A stretch of 64,000 nt of DNA from Thalassotalea profundi (GCF_014653195.1 NZ_BNAH01000001.1:79322-143321), one strand, 5' to 3'. Counted from the first letter of the stretch, positions 44,588-53,578 are shown. Notes: a model not told the origin generated them from the letters alone. Numbers and translations: made by a program.

Positions 44588-45640
44588 TTAAAAAGCTTTC
44601 ATTTTTCTAGCTAATAGTTCTGGACTGTGAATGAGCTGATCGAATTCATCAGCTAGTTGCTCTGTTGCCAATAGAACTTCACGCCAATAGTTAATGCGTG
44701 TTGTCGCGTCCATTTGGGTGAAGTCTTTTCTATCGGGAATTTTTTGATAGGGTAGTTGGTTAATAAATTTGTCAGATGGAACTATCATTACCGTATTTTC
44801 ATAGTTAGCTTTGTTAACTTCTCTTGACGAATTTTTATCAAACCAACCAGCCTTTGGTTTGGCATTAAAGTGTGGATATAAAATTAGTCCGTTATTGGGG
44901 GTAAGGTTAACATCAAAATGATAATCAATAATTCCGCCATCACGATACATGCCTTTATTACAGCCCTTAATATCTTTTATACCTTCCATTACTAGCGGAA
45001 TGGAGCCAGACGCTAATAAGGCATCTGCTAAGTTCTCTTGGTTTAATGGTTGATATACATTATTAAAATTATATTGATCATCAATACTTAATTGGCTCGT
45101 TGGGTGGTGGAAAATAACCCGTTGATATTGATGACGTAATAAACCTCGATTAACTTTATTTAATAGCATGCTTGTAAGCAACCCTACAAGCTGAAGTGGT
45201 TTTGTTTCATAACTTGTTAGCCCATGGCAACGCGCCACAATGAAATGTGCTTTAAAAAGAGGGTTGTTAATAATCTGACTAATACCATCCTTACCATATA
45301 CCGCACTGAGTAATTCTCGCGCTTTAGTGGTTATCTCTTTGGCATTAGCATTTTTTGAATAAACCGTTTCACTGTAATATGTAGCAAGTCGAGTTATCGC
45401 TGCTACAGGATCTTGTTGGCTAAGCGCAGCAAAGCGAAATGCACCTGCAGAGGAACCCACTAAATTTAGATCTGTTGTGCGATCTTTAAAAAATTCACCA
45501 AATAAATATTTATCTAAACCAAATAGTGTAAACCACTTAGGCCCACCACTAGCGCCTAACATGGAAGTGAATAGTTCTTGCTTAAAACCTTGTTCTTGGA
45601 TGGTTTTTAAGGCATTGGAGCCTGCGTATATTTCTAGCAT
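44588..45640 (-). CDS. Patatin-like phospholipase
   Basis: 350 residues with the Ser-Asp dyad of patatins: GSSAG at 62-66 (nucleophile Ser64) and DGG at 234-236, plus an oxyanion loop GASGGPKW at 29-36. It is predicted to hydrolyse lipid acyl esters. The N-terminus is intact here, and the first 37 codons also exist as two partial copies at 47815-47925 and 49465-49575. The reverse-transcriptase gene ends 20 bases upstream on the same strand. Patatins are sometimes defence effectors, but nothing in this sequence shows that. The protein has no signal peptide. Confidence 0.88.
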   Translation of the reverse strand: MLEIYAGSNALKTIQEQGFKQELFTSMLGASGGPKWFTLFGLDKYLFGEFFKDRTTDLNLVGSSAGAFRFAALSQQDPVAAITRLATYYSETVYSKNANAKEITTKARELLSAVYGKDGISQIINNPLFKAHFIVARCHGLTSYETKPLQLVGLLTSMLLNKVNRGLLRHQYQRVIFHHPTSQLSIDDQYNFNNVYQPLNQENLADALLASGSIPLVMEGIKDIKGCNKGMYRDGGIIDYHFDVNLTPNNGLILYPHFNAKPKAGWFDKNSSREVNKANYENTVMIVPSDKFINQLPYQKIPDRKDFTQMDATTRINYWREVLLATEQLADEFDQLIHSPELLARKMKAF

Positions 45641-45660
45641 AATTATTTTTCTTTAGGGTT

Positions 45661-47031
45661 TTAAGACAAATTCTGGATATCTTCTTCTAACTCCTCGATT
45701 ACTTTGCGTATTCGATAATTAAACAGCCTTTCAACCTCAGAGTCTTTTTTCCCGTCAAGCTTACCAGTACCAAGATAAATTTCTAAAACCTTTCGTTTCT
45801 GGTTTGTATCAAAAGAATCAAAATTAATAATATATTTATGTGATTCTTTATCGGACTTCTTAGATTCGTGAAAAGATTTTATTAATGTTTTAGGCTTAAC
45901 CTTTCCCTCTAGTTTGAACCTCTTAACCATATTTTTTATCGATGAATCAATTTTAAATAATATTTGTTTATCGTCAATTTGTGAAAAATAGAATATCCAA
46001 CCACGTTTTTTGTTCTCATAGATACAGCCAGTTATTTTAAGGTTTAGTCTCCACCTTAAAATCTCTAACGCTCTTTCTCTATTAGTGTCAGTCTTAGCTG
46101 AATTGTATTTATATTTGAAATTAGTAAATATATTAGCAATTGAAGCCTCAAACCTTTGTCTATTAGAAGTTCTTAATGACGCCGCTCTATTTTTAAAGTA
46201 GTACCCTAGATAATCAAATGGTTCTGTTAATACACCAGTATATGATTTAGAGTTTTCCTCATCGAGAGGATGGATGTTCAAAGATAGAGCTTCAATGTCT
46301 TCGACTAATTCTTTTGAAATATCATCAGTATCATCATCAGAGCAAAAAATTAAAATGTCATCCACGTAGCGAGTATAAAATATGTTTGTTCGATTAGAGT
46401 ACTTCTGATCTATTGCAGATAAATATATTTCACCAAGAACATTAGAATTTGCAAGCCCTTGCGGTATACCAACCAAGTTGACTTTACGTTCACCGTTAAC
46501 AGCTTTTGATACGGTTGAATTTCTAATCGACTTTAAAATTAGTTGGATGATTTCAGGTTTTCTAATTCTTTTTCTTAAGGTTTTTTCTAATGCAGAGTGA
46601 TCAATACTAGGATAAAAATTTGTGATATCTAGTTTTATAAATGTATCAAATTCAGGCTTTATAATATTCGATTTTATATACTCTATTTTTACCTGCGGGA
46701 TATTAACTTCTAGTTCCTCAGAAAAAACGTGAAATAACAAGTCACAAACTCCCCTTAATGTAACCCTATCTCTATATGTAGGTATCGATATTGCTCTTGG
46801 AAGACTATTTGCACCCTTAGATATTAGTTTTTGCTTATAGGGCGTAAAAGCATAACTGCCATTGTTGACCTTTCTATTTATTATTAAGAGTTCATTATCT
46901 ATATTGTTCTCGAAAGTTGTTCTAGTTGTTTTATCAAGACCAACAGCTAAGCTATTTTGAACATTGTTTTCATAAGTTTTTTTAAGTGATGAAACTTTGA
47001 AAAGTTTATTAAATTTAAGGTATGCGCTCAT
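45661..47031 (-). CDS. Reverse transcriptase, putative defence type (paired with SLATT)
   Basis: 456 residues. Polymerase motifs are intact: catalytic Asp135 (KLDITNFYPS), GIPQG (188-192) with NSNVLGEIYL, and YVDD (222-225). An N-terminal GLDKTT...F word resembles RT domains of group II intron origin. No maturase or endonuclease domain is visible, so a self-mobile intron is unlikely. The start overlaps the SLATT gene stop (ATGA), so the two are coupled. This looks like one of the diverse domesticated RTs associated with phage defence; its class (UG or retron-like) cannot be assigned by eye. The priming RNA may be the leader at 47585-47735. Confidence 0.88.
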   Translation of the reverse strand: MSAYLKFNKLFKVSSLKKTYENNVQNSLAVGLDKTTRTTFENNIDNELLIINRKVNNGSYAFTPYKQKLISKGANSLPRAISIPTYRDRVTLRGVCDLLFHVFSEELEVNIPQVKIEYIKSNIIKPEFDTFIKLDITNFYPSIDHSALEKTLRKRIRKPEIIQLILKSIRNSTVSKAVNGERKVNLVGIPQGLANSNVLGEIYLSAIDQKYSNRTNIFYTRYVDDILIFCSDDDTDDISKELVEDIEALSLNIHPLDEENSKSYTGVLTEPFDYLGYYFKNRAASLRTSNRQRFEASIANIFTNFKYKYNSAKTDTNRERALEILRWRLNLKITGCIYENKKRGWIFYFSQIDDKQILFKIDSSIKNMVKRFKLEGKVKPKTLIKSFHESKKSDKESHKYIINFDSFDTNQKRKVLEIYLGTGKLDGKKDSEVERLFNYRIRKVIEELEEDIQNLS

Positions 47032-47573
47032 TTGTTAAATATCAGTAAAGCAAATGGGGCTGTGTAGATAGAAATTATGAGTAACTTTCTTATAAAAGTA
47101 TAAAAAATCACCTCGATAAAATCAGGAATAGTTGGTTTTCTAGAAGATAGAGATTTATAGTTTGTCACCCTAAAAAATTTATCGTCAATTGTTTTATGAT
47201 TTTCAGAGTCCGATAACAGCTTTATATATTCACTATTAATTTGTGATTCATCAGCATTAGGTAGTTCAGATTTTTCATACAATTCGTGCAAGCTCAGGTA
47301 ATTTTTCTTTAATTTTTCAGCTCGCCCTTTGAAATCGATATTTGATATAAAAAGTGATAAAACTAATATGCAAACAGAGATGATTGTTAATGTGATATCA
47401 GAATTTTTTCCAACGGGATTTGATTCTTTCAACATATAAATTGAAAGTGCAACATTAACTAATGAATATAGGATAAGTGTGAACTGTGCGTGTTGATTGT
47501 TCATTAGCAATCTTTCAGAAGCCTGAATTCTAGCCTTTCGAGTGAACCATATTTTATCTGATAATTTTGACAT
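47028..47573 (-). CDS. SLATT-domain membrane protein (putative effector)
   Basis: 181 residues with two membrane helices (about 30-50 and 60-78), then the helical segment FKGRAEKLKKNYLSLHELYEK typical of SLATT proteins, and a third hydrophobic segment at the C-terminus (about 155-178). SLATT proteins are predicted pore-forming effectors controlled by sensor genes, including nucleotide cyclases and reverse transcriptases. It overlaps the RT gene by four bases. Membrane disruption on phage sensing is inference from the family. Confidence 0.82.
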   Translation of the reverse strand: MSKLSDKIWFTRKARIQASERLLMNNQHAQFTLILYSLVNVALSIYMLKESNPVGKNSDITLTIISVCILVLSLFISNIDFKGRAEKLKKNYLSLHELYEKSELPNADESQINSEYIKLLSDSENHKTIDDKFFRVTNYKSLSSRKPTIPDFIEVIFYTFIRKLLIISIYTAPFALLIFNK

Positions 47574-47584
47574 ATTTAATCCAT

Positions 47585-47735
47585 TAAAAAAGGAGGAGGT
47601 AAGTAATTAGATACTTTAACACCCAGTAAATGGGTCTACGTTTTCACGCAAATATAAACTTTCACTTATATTATTTATTAGATTCACCCTCAAAGAGGAT
47701 CCACAATGACCTCCTCCAATTACTTATATTATCTT
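47585..47735 (-). ncRNA. Candidate structured RNA/leader of the RT-SLATT unit
   Basis: The 373-base gap between the SLATT gene and the gluzincin gene holds this leader and a patatin fragment. On the minus strand, AAGTAATT then GGAGGAGGT (47725-47709) are complementary to AATTACTT then ACCTCCTCC (47608-47592), about 100 bases away and in the same order. This forms a pseudoknot or alternative stems. Between them are hairpins (CCTC/GAGG; ACCCA-TTTAC-TGGGT; AATATAA/TTTATATT). The last word runs into T6. Location upstream of an RT gene fits a template or regulatory RNA; attenuation of SLATT expression is the alternative. Existence is not proven. Confidence 0.4.
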
Positions 47736-47814
47736 AATGATTTTAAAGAAGATAGGGAGAATTTTACAATTCAAAAAATTCTTTTAAACAATGTCGGTGT
47801 TTAGCTTACAAAGG

Positions 47815-47925
47815 AAACCACTTCGGGCCACCACTAGCGCCTAACATTGAGGTGAATAGTTCTTGTTTAAAACCTTGTTCTTTAATTGTTTTTAAAGCGT
47901 TTTCACCGGCATATATATCAAGCAT
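47815..47925 (-). pseudogene. Partial patatin copy 2 (first 37 codons)
   Basis: Reading on the minus strand from ATG 47925, this gives MLDIYAGENALKTIKEQ and on to LGASGGPKWF, then stops two codons later. It differs from the intact patatin start by three amino acids and by many synonymous third-position changes, so it comes from a divergent lineage. It lies 21 bases after the gluzincin gene. Confidence 0.88.
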
Positions 47926-47946
47926 GGTTTAAGTGTTGCTCCTTGT

Positions 47947-49332
47947 TTATTTAAGTAGGATTTTAGCTTGATTTATTGCGTCTTTATTTGCAAAATAATT
48001 TTCAACTAAGAAGGCTAATTTTGCATCATTGTTCAACACTTCAGTTAATGTTTTTATCATAAATTTATAATCGGTGAATTCTGTTTCAACAGTAAGCATT
48101 TTATTGATCCATAACCACATATTTTCCTCACCTATTTCCTTTTCAATGGCTAACCAAACAATAGGAGCATAAGTGTATACATAACGATTTCTGTTCCCGT
48201 AATCAGATTTATTTTTAATATCTTTAATTGCGACAAAGTTTTTGTCTTCTAAATTACTTAGTTTTTTATTTATGGTTTCTAAGTAAACTTTTTCATTAAT
48301 TAATTTTTTTGTTAACTTTAAAGAAAGGTATTCTGCAAATGATTCTGAAAACATATCACCAAGTTCAGAGTTAAAGTCTCTATAAGTACCAAAATAGTAA
48401 TGTGCTAATTCATGAGCAATAAAAGGTTTAAACCAGCTTGATTCACTTTCATCAAATAAATTACTTAAGCCACCTTCATCATGGTTTATTGTAACAATTG
48501 CAGGATATGAAACAAACAGCCAAGAGTTTTTCTTAGATATAGGTGTTGTATGAATATACACAACACTTTCACCGTAAGGTAAGGATAGTTTTTCCTGATA
48601 ATATTGCTCATATGAGGAGGTTATCTTCCCTAACTCCGACATTTGATTTGCCGACAAACCAGAGTTCAAATAGTAGCTTCCGTTTTGTTGACCAATATTA
48701 TAGTCACCTGCAAATAAAATAAGGGAAACAGGGTTATCTCTTTTAAATATTCCGTGAGAGGCTGAAATGGGTTTACTACCATTAACATAAATTGATTTAC
48801 AATCTAGGCAAGTAACTTCAATGTTATATGTGACTTCGTCATAGCGCTTATCTAGCTCAATATCATATAAAATTGGATACCAAGCCGTTTGGAAGCCATC
48901 AGTACGAATTGTTTTTCCGTTAAAAGCAATATTACCTTTCCAGTCACCACTTTCGCTTGCTTTGTTCATATTATTAATTACAGGAAATTTTCCAGTGTAT
49001 TTAAACTGCATAGTTGAAGGTAGAAATTTACCTTTTACTGTATTATCAGGAAGGTAATAGCCAAAACTTTCATATGAATAATTGGTGTTGTAAGTTTTAT
49101 CAAAGGGATAGTTGGCAGTGTCTTTCTGATTTCTAAAGTATTGGATATTAAAACCAGAGTTAAGAAATATAAGATAATTTTTTAGTTTTGGAATATTGTC
49201 GAGCTGAAAGTTAGCATCAATAGTTCCGTTTATAACTGAAATATCAATTGTACCTGTAAGCTTTATTGGCAGTTCAACAGAAAATGTTGGTACTGAAAAG
49301 AGTAAAGAGAGGATAACTAGTATTTTATTCAT
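47947..49332 (-). CDS. Secreted gluzincin metallopeptidase, M1-like
   Basis: 461 residues with a signal peptide (about 1-18). The zinc motif HELAH (307-311) followed after 18 residues by Glu330 makes a gluzincin site as in M1 aminopeptidases. The N-terminal half is beta-rich, as in M1 proteins, and includes the word CLDCK. No M1 GxMEN exopeptidase motif was recognised, so aminopeptidase activity is uncertain. It lies between two patatin fragments and reads on the same strand as dgt and patatin. Its A+T content looks higher than that of core neighbours, consistent with acquisition. Confidence 0.75.
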   Translation of the reverse strand: MNKILVILSLLFSVPTFSVELPIKLTGTIDISVINGTIDANFQLDNIPKLKNYLIFLNSGFNIQYFRNQKDTANYPFDKTYNTNYSYESFGYYLPDNTVKGKFLPSTMQFKYTGKFPVINNMNKASESGDWKGNIAFNGKTIRTDGFQTAWYPILYDIELDKRYDEVTYNIEVTCLDCKSIYVNGSKPISASHGIFKRDNPVSLILFAGDYNIGQQNGSYYLNSGLSANQMSELGKITSSYEQYYQEKLSLPYGESVVYIHTTPISKKNSWLFVSYPAIVTINHDEGGLSNLFDESESSWFKPFIAHELAHYYFGTYRDFNSELGDMFSESFAEYLSLKLTKKLINEKVYLETINKKLSNLEDKNFVAIKDIKNKSDYGNRNRYVYTYAPIVWLAIEKEIGEENMWLWINKMLTVETEFTDYKFMIKTLTEVLNNDAKLAFLVENYFANKDAINQAKILLK

Positions 49333-49453
49333 GAAATTTCCTTATTACATGATGGTTTATTTTTATCAGGATTATACGATGGTAAATACATTTGTCTATT
49401 TAATTGTTTTTATTACGTTTAGCTTGAAGTTAGTCGTATATTTCAATGTCGTT

Positions 49454-49474
49454 GTTTAGCTTTACAAAGCAAAC
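49454..49474. repeat. Near-palindrome at the inner end of patatin copy 3
   Basis: GTTT-A-GCTTT-AC-AAAGC-AAAC is symmetric apart from one bulged A (core GCTTTACAAAGC, 49459-49470). The equivalent site beside copy 2 (about 47799-47818) is a decayed version. It marks the junction between patatin homology and cargo, so it may be the recombination site. Confidence 0.4.
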
Positions 49475-49575
49475 TATTTAGGGCCCCACTAGCACTTAAC
49501 ATTGAGGTGAATAGAGTTTATTTAAAGTCTCCGGTTAATAGGTTCAGGTGTTTTCCTTGCATATATATCGAGCAT
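49465..49575 (-). pseudogene. Partial patatin copy 3 (decayed 5' fragment)
   Basis: From ATG 49575 the minus strand reads MLDIYA and, further on, a stretch matching LFTSMLSASG in another frame; indels and substitutions have broken it. It lies 44 bases after dgt. With the flanking spacer word (CAATGTC at 49444) it is similar to copy 2 over about 130 bases, including the spacer, which shows a shared origin of both junctions. Confidence 0.8.
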
Positions 49576-49619
49576 AAATTTTCAAAAATCTCTATTGTTT
49601 ATTCGCTATAGTTTAATGA

Positions 49620-50966
49620 CTATAAATGTAAATCGTGATGGCTACGTGAATTACTTGGCACAAATAAGCTTTGGTAAAGGTTCGTTGCAAAGTCGTCAGT
49701 CATACCCGAAACATAATCAGCAATGACGCGGTAGCTATTTAAATTATTTTCTACGGCATAGGTATATCGTTGCTGGGCATTTTTGGGTAATAAACGCAAA
49801 GGATCTGAAGCAAGGGCTTCAAATAATTCCATGACTATTTGTTGACCACGATATTCATGATGTTGAATTTCAGTACGTTTTATCACAAAGTCATAAACAA
49901 AATCTTTAAATATTTGTAGTGCCTGTTGGGCAGTTTTAGGGTGTTTAGCATTGTAGCGTAATAGCGGTTCTTCAAATTGAATAGGAGAGTTTTCATTTAA
50001 ATCAACTAATGTAATGGCTGTTATTAAATAATTAACTAAACCGCCAATAGCTTCTTTTTGTTGGTAGGTTTTGTGACTAAATAATTGCTCGGTTAATGGC
50101 TTACTTAATTGTTGTAGCCAGCTATCGTCTATTTTTTGAAGTTTGTTAATGACTTGTTGTTCAAAATCTTCACGCCTAACAACACCAGTAACAATAGCAT
50201 CTTCTAAATCATGAATGCCATAAGCTATATCATCAGCTAATTCCATTATTGAGCAATCAAGGGATTTGTAAATAGTTTTGCTATGGGCATTTTGTCTGAC
50301 ATTAATTTGTTGAAACAAGCTTTTATCACTATGGCTTAAAGGAGATAAAATCCAATTTAATGTATCAATATCGTCTTGGTAAACACCTTTAGGAGGGTGC
50401 CAATCACTTGCTTTTAACTGCCTGAATGTTGCTGGAATTGTTGGTGCTTGCTCTGATGTTAATTGCTCAAGAGTTTGTGGGTACTTGATTAACCCTAATA
50501 AGGTCCTTCGAGCTAAATTCATCCCGTTATTTTCACTAAAAGGTTCCAAGTTAGAAACTATGCGCAAGGTTTGTCCGTTGCCTTCAAAACCGCCATGATC
50601 TCGCATCATAAAGTGTAACGCGACTTCGCCGCCATGGCCGAAGGGAGGGTGACCAATATCATGGGCTAAACATAATGATTCTATTAAGCTATCTTCATTA
50701 GGAAATAATATTTTGCTTAGTTCAGGATGTTTCATACGCAATTGCGCACTAATACCTGAACCGATTTGTGAGGCCTCTAAGGAATGTGTTAATCGTGTAC
50801 GATAAAAGTCACTTTGCCCGCTTCCCATAACTTGAGTTTTCGATTGTAATCGTCTAAATGCTGCTGAATGAAGTATACGAGCACGGTCTCGTTGAAAAGG
50901 GCTACGATGATCATTTTTACGTTGTGCGACGTGTGTTAATTGACGTTCAAACCAAATATCTGACAT
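49620..50966 (-). CDS. dgt: dGTPase / anti-phage dNTP triphosphohydrolase-like HD protein
   Basis: 448-residue HD-domain nucleotide hydrolase. The metal site is built from H in RTRLTHSLEASQIG, HD in CLAHDIGHPPFGHGGE (about 115-130) and the Asp in ADDIAYGIHDLED. Such enzymes cleave dGTP to deoxyguanosine and triphosphate. Homologues of this length from Shewanella and Vibrio are reported to restrict phage by depleting dGTP; a housekeeping role is equally possible. The proximity to an RT-SLATT unit suggests a small defence neighbourhood. Its start is conventional and it is divergent from the solute-binding gene. Confidence 0.85.
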   Translation of the reverse strand: MSDIWFERQLTHVAQRKNDHRSPFQRDRARILHSAAFRRLQSKTQVMGSGQSDFYRTRLTHSLEASQIGSGISAQLRMKHPELSKILFPNEDSLIESLCLAHDIGHPPFGHGGEVALHFMMRDHGGFEGNGQTLRIVSNLEPFSENNGMNLARRTLLGLIKYPQTLEQLTSEQAPTIPATFRQLKASDWHPPKGVYQDDIDTLNWILSPLSHSDKSLFQQINVRQNAHSKTIYKSLDCSIMELADDIAYGIHDLEDAIVTGVVRREDFEQQVINKLQKIDDSWLQQLSKPLTEQLFSHKTYQQKEAIGGLVNYLITAITLVDLNENSPIQFEEPLLRYNAKHPKTAQQALQIFKDFVYDFVIKRTEIQHHEYRGQQIVMELFEALASDPLRLLPKNAQQRYTYAVENNLNSYRVIADYVSGMTDDFATNLYQSLFVPSNSRSHHDLHL

Positions 50967-51129
50967 AAATTCCCTAAAGTGTTAAACATTGCTTAGCACA
51001 AGCGTTAATAACTGCTAAAATGGTAAATATATAGTAGCGGTTTTGTTAACAATACTAAGAAAATAGATCTTAACCATACCGAATTTTTTTTTTATTATCT
51101 AGCGCTAGCATGCGTAGAGGCTTTAAAGT

Positions 51130-51873
51130 TTGCAAGTAATTTGTAAGAGTGTAATTGTTGCGTTTTCATTGTTAAGTATTTCTATTTTCGCGAGTGAAAC
51201 CTCTCCATTAATTAACAAGACAATTGTTACCGGCTTAAATAAACCCCCTTATGTGATTGAAGAGGGGAGTAAAGGTATTCAATTAGATTTAATTAGAACA
51301 GCATTTAAAAGCTCAGGTTTTTCCATTTCTTTTCTTCATATCCCTTTCGGACGTGGGGTTACTGGCTTTCAGCAGTTCAATGCTGATGGCATACTTACCT
51401 TGCCAGAAGATGCTGATTTTGCAGATCTTTATGTTAGCCAACCTTATATTTATTATCAAAATATTGCGGTGAGTCTGTTAGAAAATGATTTTTCTATCGA
51501 TAATATTAGCGATTTAGCGGGAAAAAGCATTATTGCTTTTCAAAATGCAAGAAAGTATTTAGGTGATGAATATAACGAAGCAGCAACAAGCTTTATGAAC
51601 TATCGTGAAGTGCCAGAGCAAGATAAACAAATAGAATCATTATTTTTACATCGCTCGGATGTTATTGTTTTAGATATCAATATATTTAAGGCGTATCTTA
51701 AGTCTCACGCTAATAGTGATTTAACTAAACCATTTAAGGTTCACTATATCTTCAGTGAAAGACCTTACTCCGCTGGGTTTAGAGGCAAAGAAATGCGAGA
51801 TATATTCGATGAAAATATCAAAAAAATGAGAGAAAACGGTACGTATCAGTTAATTTTAGATAAGTACCTTTAG
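51130..51873 (+). CDS. Periplasmic amino-acid-type solute-binding protein (SBP_bac_3 family)
   Basis: 247 residues from TTG 51130, with GAGG nine bases upstream. A signal peptide (about 1-22, ending FAS) is followed by the two-lobe periplasmic-binding fold of SBP_bac_3 (start GLNKPPYVIEEGSKGIQLDL, later DLAGKSIIAFQNARKYLG). No ABC permease or ATPase genes are adjacent, so it is an orphan binding protein. It may serve a distant transporter or a sensory function. The ligand is unknown. Confidence 0.8.
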   Translation: MQVICKSVIVAFSLLSISIFASETSPLINKTIVTGLNKPPYVIEEGSKGIQLDLIRTAFKSSGFSISFLHIPFGRGVTGFQQFNADGILTLPEDADFADLYVSQPYIYYQNIAVSLLENDFSIDNISDLAGKSIIAFQNARKYLGDEYNEAATSFMNYREVPEQDKQIESLFLHRSDVIVLDINIFKAYLKSHANSDLTKPFKVHYIFSERPYSAGFRGKEMRDIFDENIKKMRENGTYQLILDKYL

Positions 51874-51887
51874 TTGTCTGTTTACTT

Positions 51888-52853
51888 TTAGATATTCGCA
51901 ATGAAAATAGCGCGTTTAGGGGCTGGATAGCCCTCTATAGTTTTTGTATTGTCATTAGGGTCAAGAAAGTCTTGCAAAGACTCAGTATCAATCCATTGTG
52001 TTTTACGTTGTTCGTCAAGGGCCGTAATATCGGTGTTAACAACTCGAATATTTTTAAAACCTACGCGTTCAAGCCAGGCACACATAGCATCACAACTGGG
52101 TAAAAACCATACGTTGCGCATTTTAGCGTAACGTTCACCTGGCACAAGTACGGTATTAATATCTCCATCAACGATTAATGTTTCTAATACTAATTCGCCG
52201 CCTTTTGCCAGTTGCGCTTTAAGTTGATAGAGAAAATCGATTGGTGAACGGCGGTGGTATAGCACTCCCATGGCAAATACCGTATCAAAGGCTTTTAACT
52301 CAGGTAAGTCTTCTACTCCTAAAGGGAGTAAATTTACGCAATCGTCATTAATAAAGTGTTGAATTGCATTAAATTGCATAAGAAACAGCTGTGTTGGATC
52401 TATGCCAACTACAAATTTAGCTTGTTCACCGCGCATACGCCATAAGTGATAACCGCTACCACAGCCTATATCTAATACGTATCTGTCTTGTAGAGGACTA
52501 ATATGATTTTTTAAACGATCCCACTTAAAGTCTGAGCGCCATTCTGTATCTATGTGTAAACCATGAATGTGATATGGACCTTTTCGCCAAGGTTTGAATT
52601 TTTTTAGCAAGTTTTCAATACGCTTAAATTCACCGTCGTTAATATCGTCTCGCTCTCCGGCTTTAACTTGGCTGCTTAAATCAATAGTGCTTACTGTTGT
52701 TTTAGGAAGTGCTTCCAAAGTTTTTTGCCACTGTGCAAACTCACCATGTAAGTTCTCTTTTTGCCATAAGGTGAGTTGTGCTGGTAAGGTGTTTAACCAA
52801 TGAGAAAGTCGACTTTGTGCAATTTTTTGATAAAAGCGGTTGTAAGAGATCAT
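51888..52853 (-). CDS. cmoB: tRNA 5-carboxymethoxyuridine(34) synthase
   Basis: 321-residue enzyme that transfers the carboxymethyl group of carboxy-S-adenosylmethionine to 5-hydroxyuridine-34 in tRNA, making cmo5U. Class I methyltransferase motif [15 protein letters not shown] is near residue 124, and conserved GVLYHRRSP follows. CmoB-specific words [21 protein letters not shown] are present. It overlaps cmoA by four bases, so the pair is coupled, the usual arrangement in gammaproteobacteria. Confidence 0.95.
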   Translation of the reverse strand: MISYNRFYQKIAQSRLSHWLNTLPAQLTLWQKENLHGEFAQWQKTLEALPKTTVSTIDLSSQVKAGERDDINDGEFKRIENLLKKFKPWRKGPYHIHGLHIDTEWRSDFKWDRLKNHISPLQDRYVLDIGCGSGYHLWRMRGEQAKFVVGIDPTQLFLMQFNAIQHFINDDCVNLLPLGVEDLPELKAFDTVFAMGVLYHRRSPIDFLYQLKAQLAKGGELVLETLIVDGDINTVLVPGERYAKMRNVWFLPSCDAMCAWLERVGFKNIRVVNTDITALDEQRKTQWIDTESLQDFLDPNDNTKTIEGYPAPKRAIFIANI

Positions 52854-53578
52854 TTAATTGCCACCAATGAGAAAAAGTTAAAGCACTGAAACCAAGGTGC
52901 AATATGGTTAAAACCTGCAGTAGATAGGCGATCGATATGTATGTCTAAACTATCGGGTTTCATCACATTTTCAAGTGCCGTGCGTTTTTGTGCTATTTCT
53001 AAGTCACTATAGCCATTCGCACGTTTAAAATCGTGGTGTAAATCAATGAGAAGTTGATCGCAAACTTGATCAGGATGGGTTATTTTTTCTGACAATAATA
53101 ATAAGCCGCCGGGTTGTAATCCTTGAGCTATTTTATTAATTAATTGGGCGCGTAACTCAGGCTCAATAAACTGCATGGTAAAGTTAATCACCACCATCGA
53201 AGCATTGGTTATTTCGACATCTAAAATATTGGCTTCAATTATTTCAACAGGCGTTTTGCCTTTAAAGGCATTGACGTGAATTTTACAACGTTCAACCATT
53301 GCAGGGGAGTTATCAATCCCAATAATTTTACAATTATCAGCTAATATTGCCTTACGCATTGCAGAAGTCGCCGCACCCAATGAACAACCTAAATCATAAA
53401 CTGAAGAATTATCAGTAACATAGCGTTGACTAAGACGGCCAATAGTATCAATTATTGTGTTGTATCCTGGCACTGATCGAGAAATCATATCAGGAAATAC
53501 TTCAACAACTTGTCGGTCAAAAGTAAAATCTTTAAGTTGGTCGTGTTTTTTAGAAAATATTAAATCAGTGTCTGGCAT
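52850..53578 (-). CDS. cmoA: Carboxy-S-adenosyl-L-methionine synthase
   Basis: 242-residue class I fold enzyme that makes carboxy-SAM from SAM and prephenate for CmoB. The motif [17 protein letters not shown] and the later NFTMQFIEP are typical of CmoA. The N-terminal word [20 protein letters not shown] is diagnostic. It is the first gene of the cmoA-cmoB unit. A 9-base-arm inverted repeat lies upstream (53667-53698). Confidence 0.95.
   Translation of the reverse strand: MPDTDLIFSKKHDQLKDFTFDRQVVEVFPDMISRSVPGYNTIIDTIGRLSQRYVTDNSSVYDLGCSLGAATSAMRKAILADNCKIIGIDNSPAMVERCKIHVNAFKGKTPVEIIEANILDVEITNASMVVINFTMQFIEPELRAQLINKIAQGLQPGGLLLLSEKITHPDQVCDQLLIDLHHDFKRANGYSDLEIAQKRTALENVMKPDSLDIHIDRLSTAGFNHIAPWFQCFNFFSLVAIK

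Noticed and set aside
45661..47735. Classical retron with msr-msd
   Set aside because: No clear pair of inverted a1/a2 repeats with a branching guanosine was found, though a leader RNA candidate is reported separately.
47706..47804. 32-codon plus-strand reading frame with AGAGGA upstream
   Set aside because: It lies antisense to the structured leader and runs into the patatin-junction spacer; no family features. The plus-strand start may be chance.
49454..49474. Integron attC site
   Set aside because: The GTTRRRY and RYYYAAC core words are absent and no integron integrase is present.
45640..49575. Diversity-generating retroelement (RT with template and variable repeats)
   Set aside because: Differences between patatin copies are mostly synonymous third-position changes with no adenine bias, and the repeats lie at the gene start, not at a variable 3' end.
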